In this document: positions 35,541-46,547 of the stretch, piece after piece
How the letters are laid out: the number at the start of each line of letters is the position of its first letter
Numbering within the stretch: the stretch's first letter is position 1
Notes under the pieces: generated by a model
What the model was told of the DNA's origin: nothing
Databases searched by the model: none
Seen by the model: only the letters and a program-made list of their open reading frames with translations
Assembly: GCA_029310945.1 (NCBI GenBank)
Contig: JARJFC010000017.1
Location: 21,515-85,514, forward strand
Direction: 5' to 3'
DNA: 64,000 bases
Origin: Leptospira sp. 96542
GTDB taxonomy: Bacteria > Spirochaetota > Leptospiria > Leptospirales > Leptospiraceae
Made by a program: the position numbers and the translations under genes

Positions 35541-36242
35541 ATGAGAATCATTATAAAATTCATTTATTCCAAATTCGTGTTACTATTCTTGTCTTTTGGA
35601 ATTTCAATCAATTTCCTTTTTGCACAGAAAAAGTCAGATAAACTCATTGTTTTAGATAAACTGGCCTACGAACAAACGATACAAAGGGATCCCAATCGGG
35701 AGCTGATCAACTTAGAAACAATTCCAGACATCGTTTTGTCTATCAAATATGCAACTCCGAACAATTTCACAGGGCAAGTGATTTATGGCCAAGCGAGAGC
35801 CTATGCAAGAAAACCTTTGGCCAATGCACTTAAAAAGGCTCAAATGGAGTTTTTAAAACTTGGCTACACCATACAAATTTTCGATGCTTACAGGCCTTAC
35901 CGAGCCACTGTTTTATTTTATGAAATCATCAAGGACACTCGTTACGTTGCTTCTCCCAAAACTGGATCAAAACATAATAAAGGTTGTGCGATCGATTTGA
36001 CATTGGTAGATAAAAATACAAAACAAGAATTGAAAATGCCTACAGATTATGATGCCTTTCAGAAAGCTGCTTGGGCAAATGCTCCCGTTTCTGATCCTGA
36101 AGCCAAAAAGAACCGCCAAACTTTGATTCAAGTTTTAAGCCAATTTGGATTTCGAGTGAACCAATCGGAATGGTGGCATTTCGATTTTCTGGAATGTCCA
36201 AATTATGAAGTTTTGGACATTCCTTTTGAAGAATTGGAGTAG
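35541..36242 (+). CDS. D-alanyl-D-alanine dipeptidase (VanX/DdpX, peptidase M15D)
   Basis: Zinc peptidase of 233 residues cleaving D-Ala-D-Ala. The signal-like N-terminus (hydrophobic about 8-28, ending FLFAQ) indicates export. Active-site features: FDAYRPYRA (substrate-binding Arg), SKHNKGCAIDL (first Zn His and Asp) and EWWHFDF (catalytic Glu and last Zn His). All catalytic residues of VanX are present. VanX proper is cytosolic and removes D-Ala-D-Ala; an exported form more likely recycles or trims peptidoglycan peptides, as DdpX does in E. coli under starvation. Directly behind vanW. Five bases separate its stop from the stop of the convergent M23 gene. Confidence 0.9.
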   Translation: MRIIIKFIYSKFVLLFLSFGISINFLFAQKKSDKLIVLDKLAYEQTIQRDPNRELINLETIPDIVLSIKYATPNNFTGQVIYGQARAYARKPLANALKKAQMEFLKLGYTIQIFDAYRPYRATVLFYEIIKDTRYVASPKTGSKHNKGCAIDLTLVDKNTKQELKMPTDYDAFQKAAWANAPVSDPEAKKNRQTLIQVLSQFGFRVNQSEWWHFDFLECPNYEVLDIPFEELE

Positions 36243-36246
36243 GGTG

Positions 36247-37266
36247 TCAGTCTAGGTTGATGTACTCTTCTGGATCGAGAGGTGCGTCAAGTCCAGTACG
36301 CACTTCATAATGTACGTGAGCCCCCGTTGCCTTTCCTGTTTGTCCCACAAGTGCAATCTTATCTCCCCGCCTGACTCGGTCTCCAGGGTTCACCAAAATT
36401 TGAGAGCAGTGACCATAGAGAGTAAAAAATCCGTTTTCGTGGTTGATCCGAACTGATTTTCCAAGCCCACCCACAGCCGTGTCTACGGCAATCACACCAG
36501 GGCCCGTGGCATAAATGGGAGTGCCTTCTCCTGCCGCAAAGTCAATGCCTGAGTGGTATTCTCCCACAGGCAAGATCCCGAAAGGGTCACTTCTATATCC
36601 GAAGGTGGACGTTACAACACCCACCCCCGGTTTTAAGGGGCGACCCCTCGGCATGGAATAAAAAATACTCTCTCTCATCGAAAGGTAGTCGATGGCATTT
36701 TGGAAATTGGGAACCAAGTTCTCAAGCCGAACCCCAAACTTAGTATAAGTCGAAACCACTTGTTGGAAGAGGAGTAGATTGGAATCGAGTTCCGCAGAAT
36801 CCCGGCGAAATTCCTCTTTTTGGAGGTAGTCTTGGGTGATCATTTCCTTCTCTGGAATCTCTTCCCAGGCAAGCAAATTCAAAGATTCCGCTGTGGATTC
36901 CAGTTCTTTTACCGAATCCTGTAAGTCTTTTGAGAGGAGGTCATAGAACAAAAAAGATACCAATTGGGTCTCTGTCTTTTTTTCCAAAGAGAGATTTCTC
37001 TCAAAAAAGAACGAAAAATAGACCAAAAAGGAGAAGGAAAGGAGGATGAGTGCTAGGAATAACCCGAAAAGGAAGCCCAGCATTCCCAAACTGAGTTCAA
37101 TTTGGAGGAGAGCTTTCTCGTCATTTGGAATGAGAACAAAACTCACCTTCTCCCTTCCCAGTGCTTGCCACTTCTGGAATCGCTTTTTCCAGCGTAGGTG
37201 GGCGATTTGGAGCCTTTCGAGTGCGGTGTTTACGTAAGTTTCTGCCAAGGTTTGTGTTTCTGCCAA
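36247..37266 (-). CDS. Membrane-anchored M23 metallopeptidase
   Basis: Peptidoglycan endopeptidase-like protein of 339 residues. It starts at TTG 37266, the first codon after an in-frame stop. Cytoplasmic N-terminus of about 60 residues, one membrane helix (about 60-88), a helical spacer with a leucine-rich coiled-coil character (about 90-200), then the M23/LytM domain (about 220-335). Zn ligands are visible in YHSGIDFA (HxxxD) and GAHVHYEV (HxH), and GYRSDPFG precedes them. All ligands are present, so it should be an active cell wall endopeptidase. Head-to-head with the pcnB-like gene, 48 bases apart. Confidence 0.9.
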   Translation of the reverse strand: MAETQTLAETYVNTALERLQIAHLRWKKRFQKWQALGREKVSFVLIPNDEKALLQIELSLGMLGFLFGLFLALILLSFSFLVYFSFFFERNLSLEKKTETQLVSFLFYDLLSKDLQDSVKELESTAESLNLLAWEEIPEKEMITQDYLQKEEFRRDSAELDSNLLLFQQVVSTYTKFGVRLENLVPNFQNAIDYLSMRESIFYSMPRGRPLKPGVGVVTSTFGYRSDPFGILPVGEYHSGIDFAAGEGTPIYATGPGVIAVDTAVGGLGKSVRINHENGFFTLYGHCSQILVNPGDRVRRGDKIALVGQTGKATGAHVHYEVRTGLDAPLDPEEYINLD

Positions 37267-37314
37267 TTTTTACTTGCCCATGCCTTTTTTCAGGGGAAAG
37301 TGGATGAATCCAAT

Positions 37315-38787
37315 ATGTTTAAATTTCTCACTTCTCTTTTCAGAAAGAAAGCCGACTCTGTCGATTCCTTTTTGGTGTATCCCGAGGGAAAGAGATACTA
37401 TCGAGAAACCCACTCCATCCGAAGAGCCAATATCGATGAAGATGCCATCAAGATCATCAATCGATTGAACAAGTTTCGTTACAAGGCTTACTTAGTAGGA
37501 GGAGGGGTTAGAGATCTGCTTATGGGCAAACGCCCGAAAGATTTTGATATCGTGACTAGCGCCACGCCCAACCAAATCAAAAGGGTCTTCAATAACTGCC
37601 GTATCATTGGAAAACGATTTAAAATTGTACATATCATTTTTAAAGGCAAAATTATTGAGGTATCTACCTTCCGTTCCTTACCCGAACACAGGTTAGAAAA
37701 ACACAAAGCAGAAAACGATTATCTCATCAAACGAGACAACTCCTTCGGAACAGCAAAGGAAGACGCGGCAAGACGCGACTTTACCATCAATTCATTGTTT
37801 TACGACCCAAAGAACGATTCCATTTTGGATTACGTGGGTGGGTTCGAAGACATCCAAAAGAAAATTGTGCGAGTGATCGGCGATCCTGATATTTCTTTTA
37901 AAGAAGATCCCGTTCGTATGTTACGTGCCGTTAAATTTTCAGTGTTACTCGGTCTTGATATCGAGAAAAAAACCAAACTGGCAATTAAAAAGAACCGTTT
38001 GGAAATGGAAAAATCTAGCTCCGCAAGATTACTCGAAGAATACAATAAGATGTTTCGCACTTGGAAAACATCTCTTATTTTCCAGGGTCTCGCAGAAAAC
38101 CATTTACTCGAAGTTTTGTACAAAGAACCTGTTGATAAACTGAAAAAAAACGACCCAGAATGGAGAGAACATTTCCTCGAAACTCCACTTGGCAGACGTT
38201 TGGCCATCACAGATCAGTTGTTATCTGCCCGTGAAGAAATGACTCCCGCCATTTTTTATTCATTAATATTTTACGACATTGTTCGTGAAATATTCGAGAA
38301 CGAAAATGGGCATTTGGCACACAATATCAAAGAAGGTTTACAACCTGTTTTTGAACGAATGGGCATTCCAAAAAGGGAACAGGACAATCTGGTTAAAATT
38401 TTCATAAGCCAACCTCGTTTCCTTGTGACGGATGATGAGAAGGAAAGACAAAACTCCTTCTTTAAGAAGAAAGACTATTTTTATGATGCCTTCATGGTGT
38501 ATAAAATTGTAGCCATTTCCGAAAACAATGAGGCTGCCGTACAGAGTGCTTTCTTTTGGGAAATTTCCCTAAGGCAAAGACCAAAACCGGACTCTCATCA
38601 GTTTGGGCAGCAAAACCGTAAAAAAGACAAAAAAAGGCCACCCCGTAAAAAAGGCCGTGATCGGCGTGGAGGCGGTGGGCAAAACCAATCTCAAAGACCG
38701 ATAGCAAATGAGGAAAACCAGGCAAGGGAAGTGAATGCACCCGAACCAGGTGAACAAACGAGCGGATCCGATTCGGTAGAATCGTAA
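37315..38787 (+). CDS. Poly(A) polymerase / CCA-tRNA nucleotidyltransferase family (PcnB-like)
   Basis: Nucleotidyltransferase of 490 residues. I start at ATG 37315; the upstream part of the open frame lies inside the M23 gene. The class II NTase head has [20 protein letters not shown], followed by [11 protein letters not shown] and [12 protein letters not shown], the typical poly(A)/CCA landmarks. The ending is unusual: a low-complexity basic tail of Lys, Arg, Gly and Gln (about residues 425-465) that could bind RNA. Whether it adds poly(A) or CCA cannot be decided by these motifs alone; the length and basic tail favour PcnB. A terminator follows directly. Confidence 0.88.
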   Translation: MFKFLTSLFRKKADSVDSFLVYPEGKRYYRETHSIRRANIDEDAIKIINRLNKFRYKAYLVGGGVRDLLMGKRPKDFDIVTSATPNQIKRVFNNCRIIGKRFKIVHIIFKGKIIEVSTFRSLPEHRLEKHKAENDYLIKRDNSFGTAKEDAARRDFTINSLFYDPKNDSILDYVGGFEDIQKKIVRVIGDPDISFKEDPVRMLRAVKFSVLLGLDIEKKTKLAIKKNRLEMEKSSSARLLEEYNKMFRTWKTSLIFQGLAENHLLEVLYKEPVDKLKKNDPEWREHFLETPLGRRLAITDQLLSAREEMTPAIFYSLIFYDIVREIFENENGHLAHNIKEGLQPVFERMGIPKREQDNLVKIFISQPRFLVTDDEKERQNSFFKKKDYFYDAFMVYKIVAISENNEAAVQSAFFWEISLRQRPKPDSHQFGQQNRKKDKKRPPRKKGRDRRGGGGQNQSQRPIANEENQAREVNAPEPGEQTSGSDSVES

Positions 38788-38802
38788 ATGGAAAAAAGGT
38801 AA

Positions 38803-38838
38803 GGAATCAAACCCTTACCTTTTTTTTTGAAAATTTTT
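38803..38838 (+). terminator. Rho-independent terminator after the pcnB-like gene
   Basis: GGTAAGG (38808-38814) pairs with CCTTACC (38823-38829), extended by A/T pairs and followed by a run of T. Confidence 0.8.
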
Positions 38839-38859
38839 TAGTCTGATCTTTCCTAAGCT

Positions 38860-40128
38860 ATGTTCCAAGCACAGACAAAAGTATTACTCCTAGAAGATGA
38901 TCCGACAATTTCCATTTTTTACAGTGGAATTCTCCGAAAAAATGGTATGGATGTGACTAGTTTCGCAGGTATAAAAGTTGCACTCGAATATCTAAATGCC
39001 AACTCGTTTTTATCGGAAGATATCATCATTACCGACTTGCAGTTGCCAGATGGCAGAGCACTCGAGTTTGTAAAACAAGTTCGCAAGATAAACAAAAAAG
39101 TTCCCATTTTTGTTATCACTTCGACTGATGATCCAAAAACCATCATAGAAGTGATGAAAGAGAATGTCCAAGAATACATCATCAAACCAGCCATACCAGA
39201 AGACATCCTCGCCAAAATAGAATACCATTTATCCAAAAAGGAAGTGGAATACCAGAATACCATTTTTGAAAAAGAAAAAATCATCTCTCTCGAAAAACTT
39301 TTGGATTGGTACAGTTACAAAAACCAAAGGCTACAGAATGGCGAAAACGAAACGCAGGACTTGCATAAAAACCTTTTCCATGTTTTACGTGCCAGTCTCT
39401 CTCAAGGTGCTGGGTTTGGTATCCTTGTGCAGATCATTGACATCATCAAGGGGATGGAAAAAACGCCCGAAGGGAATTATATTCTCCAAAAAGAAATCTT
39501 AGACATTTTGGAAGAGAACTCTAATTATTCGAAAAAAATTTTGGATATGTTCACAGAAATTGAAGATGTCATTTTTGACCGTGTGCCCATTGAAATCACA
39601 ACACCAAAACAAATTTTACAAGATTTAAGCACAATCAAAAAGGATATGAGCGAACTCCTTCTTCTCAAAAACCAAAGTTTTGTGATGGGGGAATTCGACC
39701 CAAAACACTTGGAATCCCACTCAATCCAATGGAATGGGAAATACTTCCATAAGGTATTTTACGAATTACTCTTGAATGCAATGCGATTTTCAAAGGCTTC
39801 GAGTAAAATTTATTCGATGTTTCTATCTTCCAAAGAGGGCTTTCGGATTTCTATCATCAATTCATTGGGAGATGGTGATCAATTGCAGGATGGGATCCCC
39901 AATGAATATGCAGATTTGATTTTTGAACCTTTCTTTCGTTTGAATAAAAATATTTATGAAAAGTATGGTTCACTCGATTTTGGAATTGGTCTGAGTTTTG
40001 TGAGAGAAACCATACAAAAATTTGGAGGGACAATTTCTGTATTTAATATTTTGGACCATACGGTTGGGAACAAAGATCCCAAAATAGAATTTCGAATCTT
40101 TTTGCCGTATCATTCTTCTGAAAAATGA
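38860..40128 (+). CDS. Response-regulator receiver fused to a histidine kinase
   Basis: Cytoplasmic two-component protein of 422 residues. The receiver domain comes first (residues 5-125): acidic pocket LLEDD, phosphoacceptor Asp in ITDLQLPDG, Thr in VITST and Lys in IIKPA. Then an H-box-like FHVLRASLSQG (about 176-186) in a helical dimerisation region and a HATPase domain (about 300-420) with N-box YELLLNAMRFS, IFEPFFRLN and DFGIGLSF. REC before kinase and no sensor domain means that its input is probably phosphotransfer or a partner protein. No separate regulator gene is adjacent. It overlaps the convergent thiL by 19 bases. Confidence 0.87.
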   Translation: MFQAQTKVLLLEDDPTISIFYSGILRKNGMDVTSFAGIKVALEYLNANSFLSEDIIITDLQLPDGRALEFVKQVRKINKKVPIFVITSTDDPKTIIEVMKENVQEYIIKPAIPEDILAKIEYHLSKKEVEYQNTIFEKEKIISLEKLLDWYSYKNQRLQNGENETQDLHKNLFHVLRASLSQGAGFGILVQIIDIIKGMEKTPEGNYILQKEILDILEENSNYSKKILDMFTEIEDVIFDRVPIEITTPKQILQDLSTIKKDMSELLLLKNQSFVMGEFDPKHLESHSIQWNGKYFHKVFYELLLNAMRFSKASSKIYSMFLSSKEGFRISIINSLGDGDQLQDGIPNEYADLIFEPFFRLNKNIYEKYGSLDFGIGLSFVRETIQKFGGTISVFNILDHTVGNKDPKIEFRIFLPYHSSEK

Positions 40129-41045
40129 AGAAACCCTTTTGCATGGGGGAAAAATTCGGCTCCATTTTCAAGGAATTGTAATCCAGGTTTTCCTTTTTGG
40201 AAATTGCCAATTTTATGTATGGGAACGTTTACAATTTTTTTTGGTAGTTCCTCATTGGATAAAAACAAAAGTTCCAATTCTTCCCCCGAAGTGATGCACC
40301 CAGAAATTCCAATTTCTAGTTTTGCCGCGGGGTGGAGGGGGATGTCTTCGATACGGATCCTCAATTTTCCTTTGGATGCGAGGCAAAGCCTCTCTGCATC
40401 TTGGACAAGGCCGTCGGTTATATCCATACAAGCGTTGATTTTGTAACCAAGCAGATGTTTTACGAGATTTGCTCTCGATTTCGGTTGTAAGTGTTTTTTT
40501 ATGGCTTCGTTTTGGGATTTTTTCTCTTTATTTTGTTTGAGGGTCTGGAAACCAAGTTCGGATAACCCCAAATTGCCTGTGACATACAAATTGTCTCCAT
40601 GTTTTCCTCCCGATCGAAGCCAGGGTTTTTTGACCCTTCCTAAAACAGTGAGGCTCAAAGTTGTGGTTTGGGAGTAAAAAGTATCCCCACCCACAAGGGA
40701 CATTTTGTAATCTCTGAGTTTTTTTCGCAAAGTCTTCGAAAAACGTTCCACCCAAGTTCTTTTTTGGGAAATCTTGGATAGCCCTAGGTTCAGAAAACAG
40801 TAATCAGGCACACCCCCAGATGCGGAAATGTCAGAAACATTTACCTCAATGAGTTTGATGGCGAGATCCTCAGGGCTCGACCATTCATGGAGAAAATGGG
40901 TGCCTTCAGAGAGGGAATCGGTAGTGACAAGCCGGCCAGGCTTTAGATAATAACAATCATCCTCAGGGGGAACCAGCTTTCCGAATAGGGTTTTTAAGAT
41001 TTCTGACTCTTTCAACGGTAAGTCCCAATAAATTTGTTTGACCAA
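40110..41045 (-). CDS. thiL: Thiamine-monophosphate kinase
   Basis: ThiL of 311 residues, phosphorylating thiamine monophosphate to thiamine pyrophosphate. Family segments: PEDDCYYL (metal-binding acidic pair), [53 protein letters not shown], and [18 protein letters not shown] with [10 protein letters not shown] near the C-terminus. ATP- and Mg-binding residues appear to be present. Divergent from rplM with 47 bases between the starts, and no TPP riboswitch seen. No other thiamine genes lie in the window. Confidence 0.9.
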   Translation of the reverse strand: MVKQIYWDLPLKESEILKTLFGKLVPPEDDCYYLKPGRLVTTDSLSEGTHFLHEWSSPEDLAIKLIEVNVSDISASGGVPDYCFLNLGLSKISQKRTWVERFSKTLRKKLRDYKMSLVGGDTFYSQTTTLSLTVLGRVKKPWLRSGGKHGDNLYVTGNLGLSELGFQTLKQNKEKKSQNEAIKKHLQPKSRANLVKHLLGYKINACMDITDGLVQDAERLCLASKGKLRIRIEDIPLHPAAKLEIGISGCITSGEELELLFLSNEELPKKIVNVPIHKIGNFQKGKPGLQFLENGAEFFPHAKGFLHFSEE

Positions 41046-41092
41046 GGGTGAAAACCGAAAATCCTGACAGAAAAGAGGAAAATCTCGTACTT

Positions 41093-41545
41093 ATGGAACT
41101 ATTGTCTAAAGCCCACAAGACCCCTTCTTTGAAAAAAGAAGCGATAGAAAAACAATGGTATGTTGTGGACGCAACTGATAAGACTCTCGGACGCCTTGCA
41201 AGCCAAGTTGCCTCCAGACTCCGTGGCAAACACAAAGCCATCTTCACACCCAATCAAGATTGCGGTGACAACATCATCATCATCAATGCAGCAAAAGTGG
41301 CAGTCACTGGCCGCAAACGCGAACAAAAAATCTACTACCACCACTCAAGATACCCAGGTGGTATGACAGCAATTGCTTTCCACAAACTCATCCAAGAAAA
41401 TCCAGAAAGGATTCTTATGGAAGCAGTGAAGGGAATGTTACCTAAATCTAAGTTAGGTGACCAGATGCTTCGAAATTGTAGGGTATTCGCTGGAGGAGAG
41501 CACAATCTAGGTGCCCAAAAGCCACTTAAATTGGAGATCAAATAA
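41093..41545 (+). CDS. rplM: Ribosomal protein uL13
   Basis: Large-subunit ribosomal protein L13, 150 residues from the ATG at 41093; an in-frame GTG at 41048 would add 15 residues unlike the family. Landmarks: [51 protein letters not shown] and [12 protein letters not shown]. Slightly longer at the N-terminus than the 142-residue E. coli protein. rpsI follows after two bases, the conserved L13-S9 pair. Confidence 0.97.
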   Translation: MELLSKAHKTPSLKKEAIEKQWYVVDATDKTLGRLASQVASRLRGKHKAIFTPNQDCGDNIIIINAAKVAVTGRKREQKIYYHHSRYPGGMTAIAFHKLIQENPERILMEAVKGMLPKSKLGDQMLRNCRVFAGGEHNLGAQKPLKLEIK

Positions 41546-41547
41546 TT

Positions 41548-41943
41548 ATGGCGCAAAAATCAATTTGGGCAGTTGGCCGACGAAAAACATCTGTTGCACG
41601 AGCAAGAATTGCTTCTGGTTCTGGAAAAATCACAGTAAACCAAAAAGATGTGAAAGATTATCTTAAAAACGGTGACCACTTGGTAAAAAGAGCCCTTGAG
41701 CCGCTTTTTATTTTGGAAGCTCGTGATAAATACGATATTCTACTCAATGTTTCTGGTGGTGGTGTGATGGGGCAAGTGGGTGCAATCCGACATGCTGTTG
41801 CCCGCGCTCTTGTTGCCTTCAACGAAGCACTGAAGCCAGCCCTCAAAAAAGAAGGTTTCCTCACACGAGACAATCGTATGGTGGAAAGGAAAAAATACGG
41901 TCTCCACAAAGCGAGACGTGGGACTCAGTTCTCAAAACGTTAG
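41548..41943 (+). CDS. rpsI: Ribosomal protein uS9
   Basis: Small-subunit ribosomal protein S9, 131 residues, ending in the conserved basic tail with [17 protein letters not shown], whose last Arg reaches the P-site tRNA. Other family signatures are [15 protein letters not shown] and [19 protein letters not shown]. The ATG is preceded by TTGGAG inside the end of rplM. A strong terminator follows at 41976. Confidence 0.97.
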   Translation: MAQKSIWAVGRRKTSVARARIASGSGKITVNQKDVKDYLKNGDHLVKRALEPLFILEARDKYDILLNVSGGGVMGQVGAIRHAVARALVAFNEALKPALKKEGFLTRDNRMVERKKYGLHKARRGTQFSKR

Positions 41944-41975
41944 TTTTTCATTCCTCTTTTTTTAGTTACAAAATT

Positions 41976-42000
41976 GCCTCCTTTGGGAGGCTTTTTTTTT
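41976..42000 (+). terminator. Rho-independent terminator of rplM-rpsI
   Basis: GCCTCC (41976-41981) pairs with GGAGGC (41986-41991) across a TTTG loop, followed by nine T. Confidence 0.9.
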
Positions 42001-42014
42001 ACCCTGGAGGGTTT

Positions 42015-43181
42015 ATGAATTTGTTCTTTTATTACACGGCCTTTGCCACGGGCACCCTCGCAGGCAGTAGCTTTTTGTACTCAGTAGTCATTTTTAGCCA
42101 AACCTTAGAGGGAGGCAGGGGTTTTTCTGGCCTTGTGTTTTTATTTCTCTTCCTTCCTTTTCCACTGATCTTTTTATACACGGGTTATCTTTTGGATCGG
42201 TTTTCCAAAAAATGGGTGTTACTCGTATTCCAATCCTTACATTTACTTGCATCCCTATCTATCTTTCTATTTGAATCTGAAATACGAAATCTACCTTACC
42301 TTTTGTTAGGTGTCGCATTTATGAACGGAATTGGAATGACAACGGTTTTACCTGGACGAATGGCCATCTTAAAAGAAATCACAGAGCCCCATCGTTTGGT
42401 TTTCCACACAATCGCTGGAAATTTGCTCCTCATTTTTTCCTTTGGGATGAGTCCACTGGCAGTAGGTTATTTGCGAGAGAGTTTGGATTACACGGAAACT
42501 TTTTCTGTTATCTCAGCCTTCCATGCTTTTAGTATTGTAAGCTTTTTATTTTTGCGACCTAAATCGGTTCACAAAGAGATTTGGACCAAACCAGAAACAG
42601 GTTTGGTTTTGCGTTTTCTTGGATCTGACCAAGTGGCAAGGCAAGTTTTGTATGTGACTGTACTCAGTATGCTTGCTCTTGGTCCCATTCAGGTTTTACT
42701 TCCCAAATACATCCGCGATATTTTGGGTCTTGGGGAATTGGCAAGGGGTGCAGTTCTCGTGGCACTTGGACCCGGGCTTTTTTTAGGCGGTTTTCTCACC
42801 ATACTCTTCCACCATTGGGAACGAAAAGGTCTCATTTTACTTTCCATGCTCATTTTGAGTGCTATTTTCTTTTTGGGGTTTGTGCCGTTTTCCTCATCCA
42901 CCTTCACTTCTGTATTTTTATTTTGTTTCGGGTTGAGTGGAGGTGTCCTCACAAGCCTTCTCCCCGCCATCTTACAAAAACGTGCAGAAGATTCCATCCG
43001 TGGTCGGATATTGTCCCTTTATACCGTTTGTTTCCAATTCACTCCCGCAGTTTCTGGATTCATTTCTGCAGTCCTTGGAGATAACATCGGCATCGTGGAA
43101 ACCTTTTATGTTTTTGGAATGGGTATCACTGCTGCGGCACTAATTGGATTCTTTCATTATTCCGAATTAAGGAAATTCTAA
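42015..43181 (+). CDS. MFS transporter
   Basis: Major facilitator superfamily protein of 388 residues with about eleven to twelve hydrophobic segments. The loop between helices 2 and 3 reads [16 protein letters not shown], matching the MFS motif A. The ATG is preceded by TGGAGG. The substrate is unknown; the closest look is to the drug or metabolite exporters of the MFS_3/EntS type. It stands alone between the rpsI terminator and alaS, which starts 49 bases downstream on the same strand. Confidence 0.85.
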   Translation: MNLFFYYTAFATGTLAGSSFLYSVVIFSQTLEGGRGFSGLVFLFLFLPFPLIFLYTGYLLDRFSKKWVLLVFQSLHLLASLSIFLFESEIRNLPYLLLGVAFMNGIGMTTVLPGRMAILKEITEPHRLVFHTIAGNLLLIFSFGMSPLAVGYLRESLDYTETFSVISAFHAFSIVSFLFLRPKSVHKEIWTKPETGLVLRFLGSDQVARQVLYVTVLSMLALGPIQVLLPKYIRDILGLGELARGAVLVALGPGLFLGGFLTILFHHWERKGLILLSMLILSAIFFLGFVPFSSSTFTSVFLFCFGLSGGVLTSLLPAILQKRAEDSIRGRILSLYTVCFQFTPAVSGFISAVLGDNIGIVETFYVFGMGITAAALIGFFHYSELRKF

Positions 43182-43230
43182 AAACGAAATTCCTTGCAGT
43201 ACCGACCAAACCACAATTCCCTGTAAGTGT

Positions 43231-45993
43231 ATGCAGTTTAAATCGGTTCAGGACATTGCCCATCTTTATACAAAATACTTTGCTTCGAAGGGGCACACCA
43301 TTGTGCCTTCTTCAAGCCTAATCCCCAAGGGGGATCCCACACTCCTTTTTACCACGGCAGGAATGGTGCAGTTCAAACCATTGTTTACGGGAGCTGCCTC
43401 ACTTCCCTATACGAGAGCAGCATCGGTTCAAAAATGTGTCCGAACCACTGACCTAGAAGTGGTTGGAAAAACAGAACGGCATTGTACATTTTTTGAAATG
43501 CTTGGAAACTTTTCCTTTGGAGATTACTTCAAAGAGGAGGCCATTCATTTCGCTTTGGATTTTTCGCTAAACCATTTAGAAATCCCAAAGGATAAAATTT
43601 GGGTCACAATCTATTTGGATGATGATGAAGCAAAAGAAATTTGGAAGAAAAACGGAATCTCTGAAGAACGAATTGTTCGTTTGGGCAAAAAGGATAATTT
43701 TTGGGGGCCTGCAGGGGACAGCGGAGCTTGTGGCCCATGTTCAGAACTCTATTTAGATCGTGGTCCAGAAAAAGGTGGGCCAAATTGTGGAAACAATCCA
43801 GATTGTAAACCAGGCTGTGACTGTGATCGTTATTTAGAATATTGGAATTTAGTATTCAATCAGTTTAATCAAACCGTAACTGGCGAACTGCTCCCTCTCA
43901 AACAAACGGGCATTGATACAGGTTCTGGTTTGGAACGAGTTGCTATGTTACTCCAAGAAGTCGATTCTGTTTATGATACTGATGAATTAAAATCCATCAT
44001 CAATCAAATCGAGATCCTTTCCGGTAAAAAATACGACGAATCCACAAAACAATCATTTCGTGTGATCACTGACCATTCGAGGTCAGTATTTTTTTCTGTA
44101 GGAGACGGAATTTATCCTGACCGAACGGGTCGTGGGTATGTGATCCGAAGGCTCATCCGAAGGGCATCTCTTTTTGCCCGTAAACTTGGGATCACCGAAC
44201 CGTTTTTATACAAACTAACTGATGTTCTTTGTGATTTGTACAGTGTTCGGTATCCAGAGCTAAAAAGTAAAAAATCAGAAATTACATCGGTTTTGAAAAA
44301 AGAAGAAGAATTGTTTTTGCATACTTTGGAAGTGGGGCTTGAAGAATTGGAATCTTTATTGTCGTCGCTAAGCGCAAAAAATTCTAAAGAAATTACGGGT
44401 AAGGATGGTTTCCGTCTTTATTCCACATATGGATTCCCTCGCGAGATGACAAAGGAACTCGTGGAAGACAGAGGTTTTGTATTCAACGATTCTGAATTTG
44501 AAATTGAACTAGAAAAAGATAGAGATTTGTCTCGGGCAAGTTGGAAAGGAAAAAAGAATCAATTTCTAACGGGGGTTACGGCAAGCCAGGAACTCAAAAC
44601 AGAATTTTTAGGTTATACAGAAGCAAGTACTGAGGCTCGCGTTGTTTTACTCTTTGTTTCCGACAATTCCGTATCAGAAGCCAAACAAGGTGATGAAGTG
44701 GTTCTTGTTCTCGACAAAACCCCTTTTTATGCGGAAGGTGGTGGTCAGATTGGGGATGAAGGTTATATCACTACAAGTACTTTGAACATCCAAATCAGAG
44801 ACACCCAAAAAGAAAATGATACCTATTTACATTTTGGGATAGTTCTAAAAGGGAGTGTAAAAGTGGGTGACAGGGTTCGTAGCGAAATCAATAGGGAACG
44901 AAGGCAAAATTTAGCAAACCACCACTCGGGTACACATTTGTTAAACGGTGCGCTACGAAGAATACTCGGAAACCATGTCTCTCAAAAAGGATCCATTGTT
45001 TCCAACGATTATTTACGTTTTGATTTTTCGCACCCAAAAGCTCTCACTGATTCTGAAATTGTCCAAATCGAAAAAGATGTGAATGCTGCGGTCAATCTAT
45101 CAATCCCTGTAAAAACGGAGGTTTTGGACATTGATGCGGCCAAAAATTCAGGCGCCTTGTCTATGTTTGATGAAAAATATGGACAAACCGTACGTGTAGT
45201 TTCCATGGGTGATAAATCCAAAGAGTTTTGTGGGGGAACTCATGTTTCTAACACAAAAGAAATTTCTTATTTTGCCATCATCAAAGAAGGAAGCCCAGGT
45301 GCAGGAAATCGACGGATTGAGGCAGTCTGTGGAGAACCTGTAGTTTCCTATTTTACAGGTGTTTTCCAAAATTTGGCATTAAAAATTGAACAACACAACC
45401 TTTCCACAAAAGAAGTGTTTGGTGAAATTGGTGATGTTGGAATTTTAGATCCCGTGCACAGTCCGGATGAAATCCAATCTCTCTTTGTCAAAAAAGGCAA
45501 TATGGCTGTTGAGGAGTTACGTTCTGTTCGCGAAAATTTGGAAACCATACTTTCGGAAAAGGCATCCATTCTTTTTAAATCCAAAAAGAAAAAGGAACAA
45601 GAAAGTTTCCAATTAAACCCCGAACTTGTGGATTCCCTTTTGAAAACAATGGAAACCTTTGGCAAAGGAAAGATAATCACCCATTCCTTTGGGGATGTGG
45701 ATGCAAAATCGCTAAAGGATCTATGTGATACCTTAAAAGCGAAGGAGCCCGAAATTTTATGTTTGTTTGGTGCAAGGTCGGGAGATGTGAGTACTCTCGT
45801 GTTTATGTGTAATAAAGTATTAAATGAAAAAGGGATCCATTGTGGAAACCTTCTCAAAGAAGCTCTGATTGTTTTGGATGGTAAAGGGGGAGGCCGACCG
45901 GATATGGCGCAGGGTGGCGGTAAAAAACCAGAAGAGCTCGACCACGCATTGGCAACGGCCAAAAAAATAGCACAAGGAATTTTAGGAGGATAA
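43231..45993 (+). CDS. alaS: Alanyl-tRNA synthetase
   Basis: Complete AlaRS of 920 residues, charging tRNA-Ala. Catalytic domain motifs at the N-terminus ([20 protein letters not shown], then FKPLFTG, and [20 protein letters not shown]). The editing domain holds the Zn site HHSGTH (His565, His569) and CGGTH (Cys667, His671). The C-terminal DHHA1-type region ends in [15 protein letters not shown] Cys-rich insertion [18 protein letters not shown] near residue 188 is seen in many bacterial AlaRS enzymes and may bind zinc. The yajQ gene follows after two bases. Confidence 0.97.
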   Translation: MQFKSVQDIAHLYTKYFASKGHTIVPSSSLIPKGDPTLLFTTAGMVQFKPLFTGAASLPYTRAASVQKCVRTTDLEVVGKTERHCTFFEMLGNFSFGDYFKEEAIHFALDFSLNHLEIPKDKIWVTIYLDDDEAKEIWKKNGISEERIVRLGKKDNFWGPAGDSGACGPCSELYLDRGPEKGGPNCGNNPDCKPGCDCDRYLEYWNLVFNQFNQTVTGELLPLKQTGIDTGSGLERVAMLLQEVDSVYDTDELKSIINQIEILSGKKYDESTKQSFRVITDHSRSVFFSVGDGIYPDRTGRGYVIRRLIRRASLFARKLGITEPFLYKLTDVLCDLYSVRYPELKSKKSEITSVLKKEEELFLHTLEVGLEELESLLSSLSAKNSKEITGKDGFRLYSTYGFPREMTKELVEDRGFVFNDSEFEIELEKDRDLSRASWKGKKNQFLTGVTASQELKTEFLGYTEASTEARVVLLFVSDNSVSEAKQGDEVVLVLDKTPFYAEGGGQIGDEGYITTSTLNIQIRDTQKENDTYLHFGIVLKGSVKVGDRVRSEINRERRQNLANHHSGTHLLNGALRRILGNHVSQKGSIVSNDYLRFDFSHPKALTDSEIVQIEKDVNAAVNLSIPVKTEVLDIDAAKNSGALSMFDEKYGQTVRVVSMGDKSKEFCGGTHVSNTKEISYFAIIKEGSPGAGNRRIEAVCGEPVVSYFTGVFQNLALKIEQHNLSTKEVFGEIGDVGILDPVHSPDEIQSLFVKKGNMAVEELRSVRENLETILSEKASILFKSKKKKEQESFQLNPELVDSLLKTMETFGKGKIITHSFGDVDAKSLKDLCDTLKAKEPEILCLFGARSGDVSTLVFMCNKVLNEKGIHCGNLLKEALIVLDGKGGGRPDMAQGGGKKPEELDHALATAKKIAQGILGG

Positions 45994-45995
45994 AA

Positions 45996-46493
45996 ATGGC
46001 ACAAGACCCATCCTTTGATATCGTTTCCAAATTGGAACGACCAGAATTACAAAACGCAGTTTCCCAAGCGATGACAGAAATCCAAACTCGGTTTGATTTT
46101 AAGGGTAGCAATTCGGAAATCAAACTGACAGAAGACCAATTGGTTCTCACTTCAGAAAACGAAATCAAACTCAAACAAGTCATCGATGTCCTCACAACCA
46201 AAATGGCAAAACGGGGCATAAGCCTCAAAGCCTTCGATTTTGAATCCAAGGTGGAACCTGCCACAGGGCAAACAGTCCGCCAGAAAGTAAAAATCCAAAA
46301 CGGCTTGGATAAAGAACAAACCAAGCAGATCACAAACCTCATCAAAGACCAAAAATTAAAAGTGCAGGCAACCATCCAGGGTGACTCGGTTCGTGTTGTG
46401 GGCAAAAAAAAGGACGATTTGCAAGCAGTGATGAACGCAATCCGTTCGGCCAATTTCAATTTCGACGCCAATTTCACGAATTTTAAGGGTTAG
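45996..46493 (+). CDS. yajQ: YajQ family nucleotide-binding protein (UPF0234)
   Basis: Protein of 165 residues of the YajQ family, two ferredoxin-like domains that bind nucleic acid or cyclic-di-GMP in studied species. Typical ends: SFDIVSKLERPELQNAVSQA at the start and VRVVGKKKDDLQAVMNAIRS with NFNFDANFTNFKG at the C-terminus. No catalytic residues expected. Translationally coupled to alaS (TAA then ATG two bases later). Confidence 0.95.
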   Translation: MAQDPSFDIVSKLERPELQNAVSQAMTEIQTRFDFKGSNSEIKLTEDQLVLTSENEIKLKQVIDVLTTKMAKRGISLKAFDFESKVEPATGQTVRQKVKIQNGLDKEQTKQITNLIKDQKLKVQATIQGDSVRVVGKKKDDLQAVMNAIRSANFNFDANFTNFKG

Positions 46494-46547
46494 GTTTCCT
46501 TCCTTTTTTTTTCTCCCTATGTCTCGAAAGATTCCGATATTCCCTGT

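Noticed and set aside
34644..36242. Vancomycin resistance operon
   Set aside because: VanW- and VanX-like genes are present, but vanH, the D-Ala-D-Lac ligase and the two-component genes are missing, and the dipeptidase carries a signal peptide.
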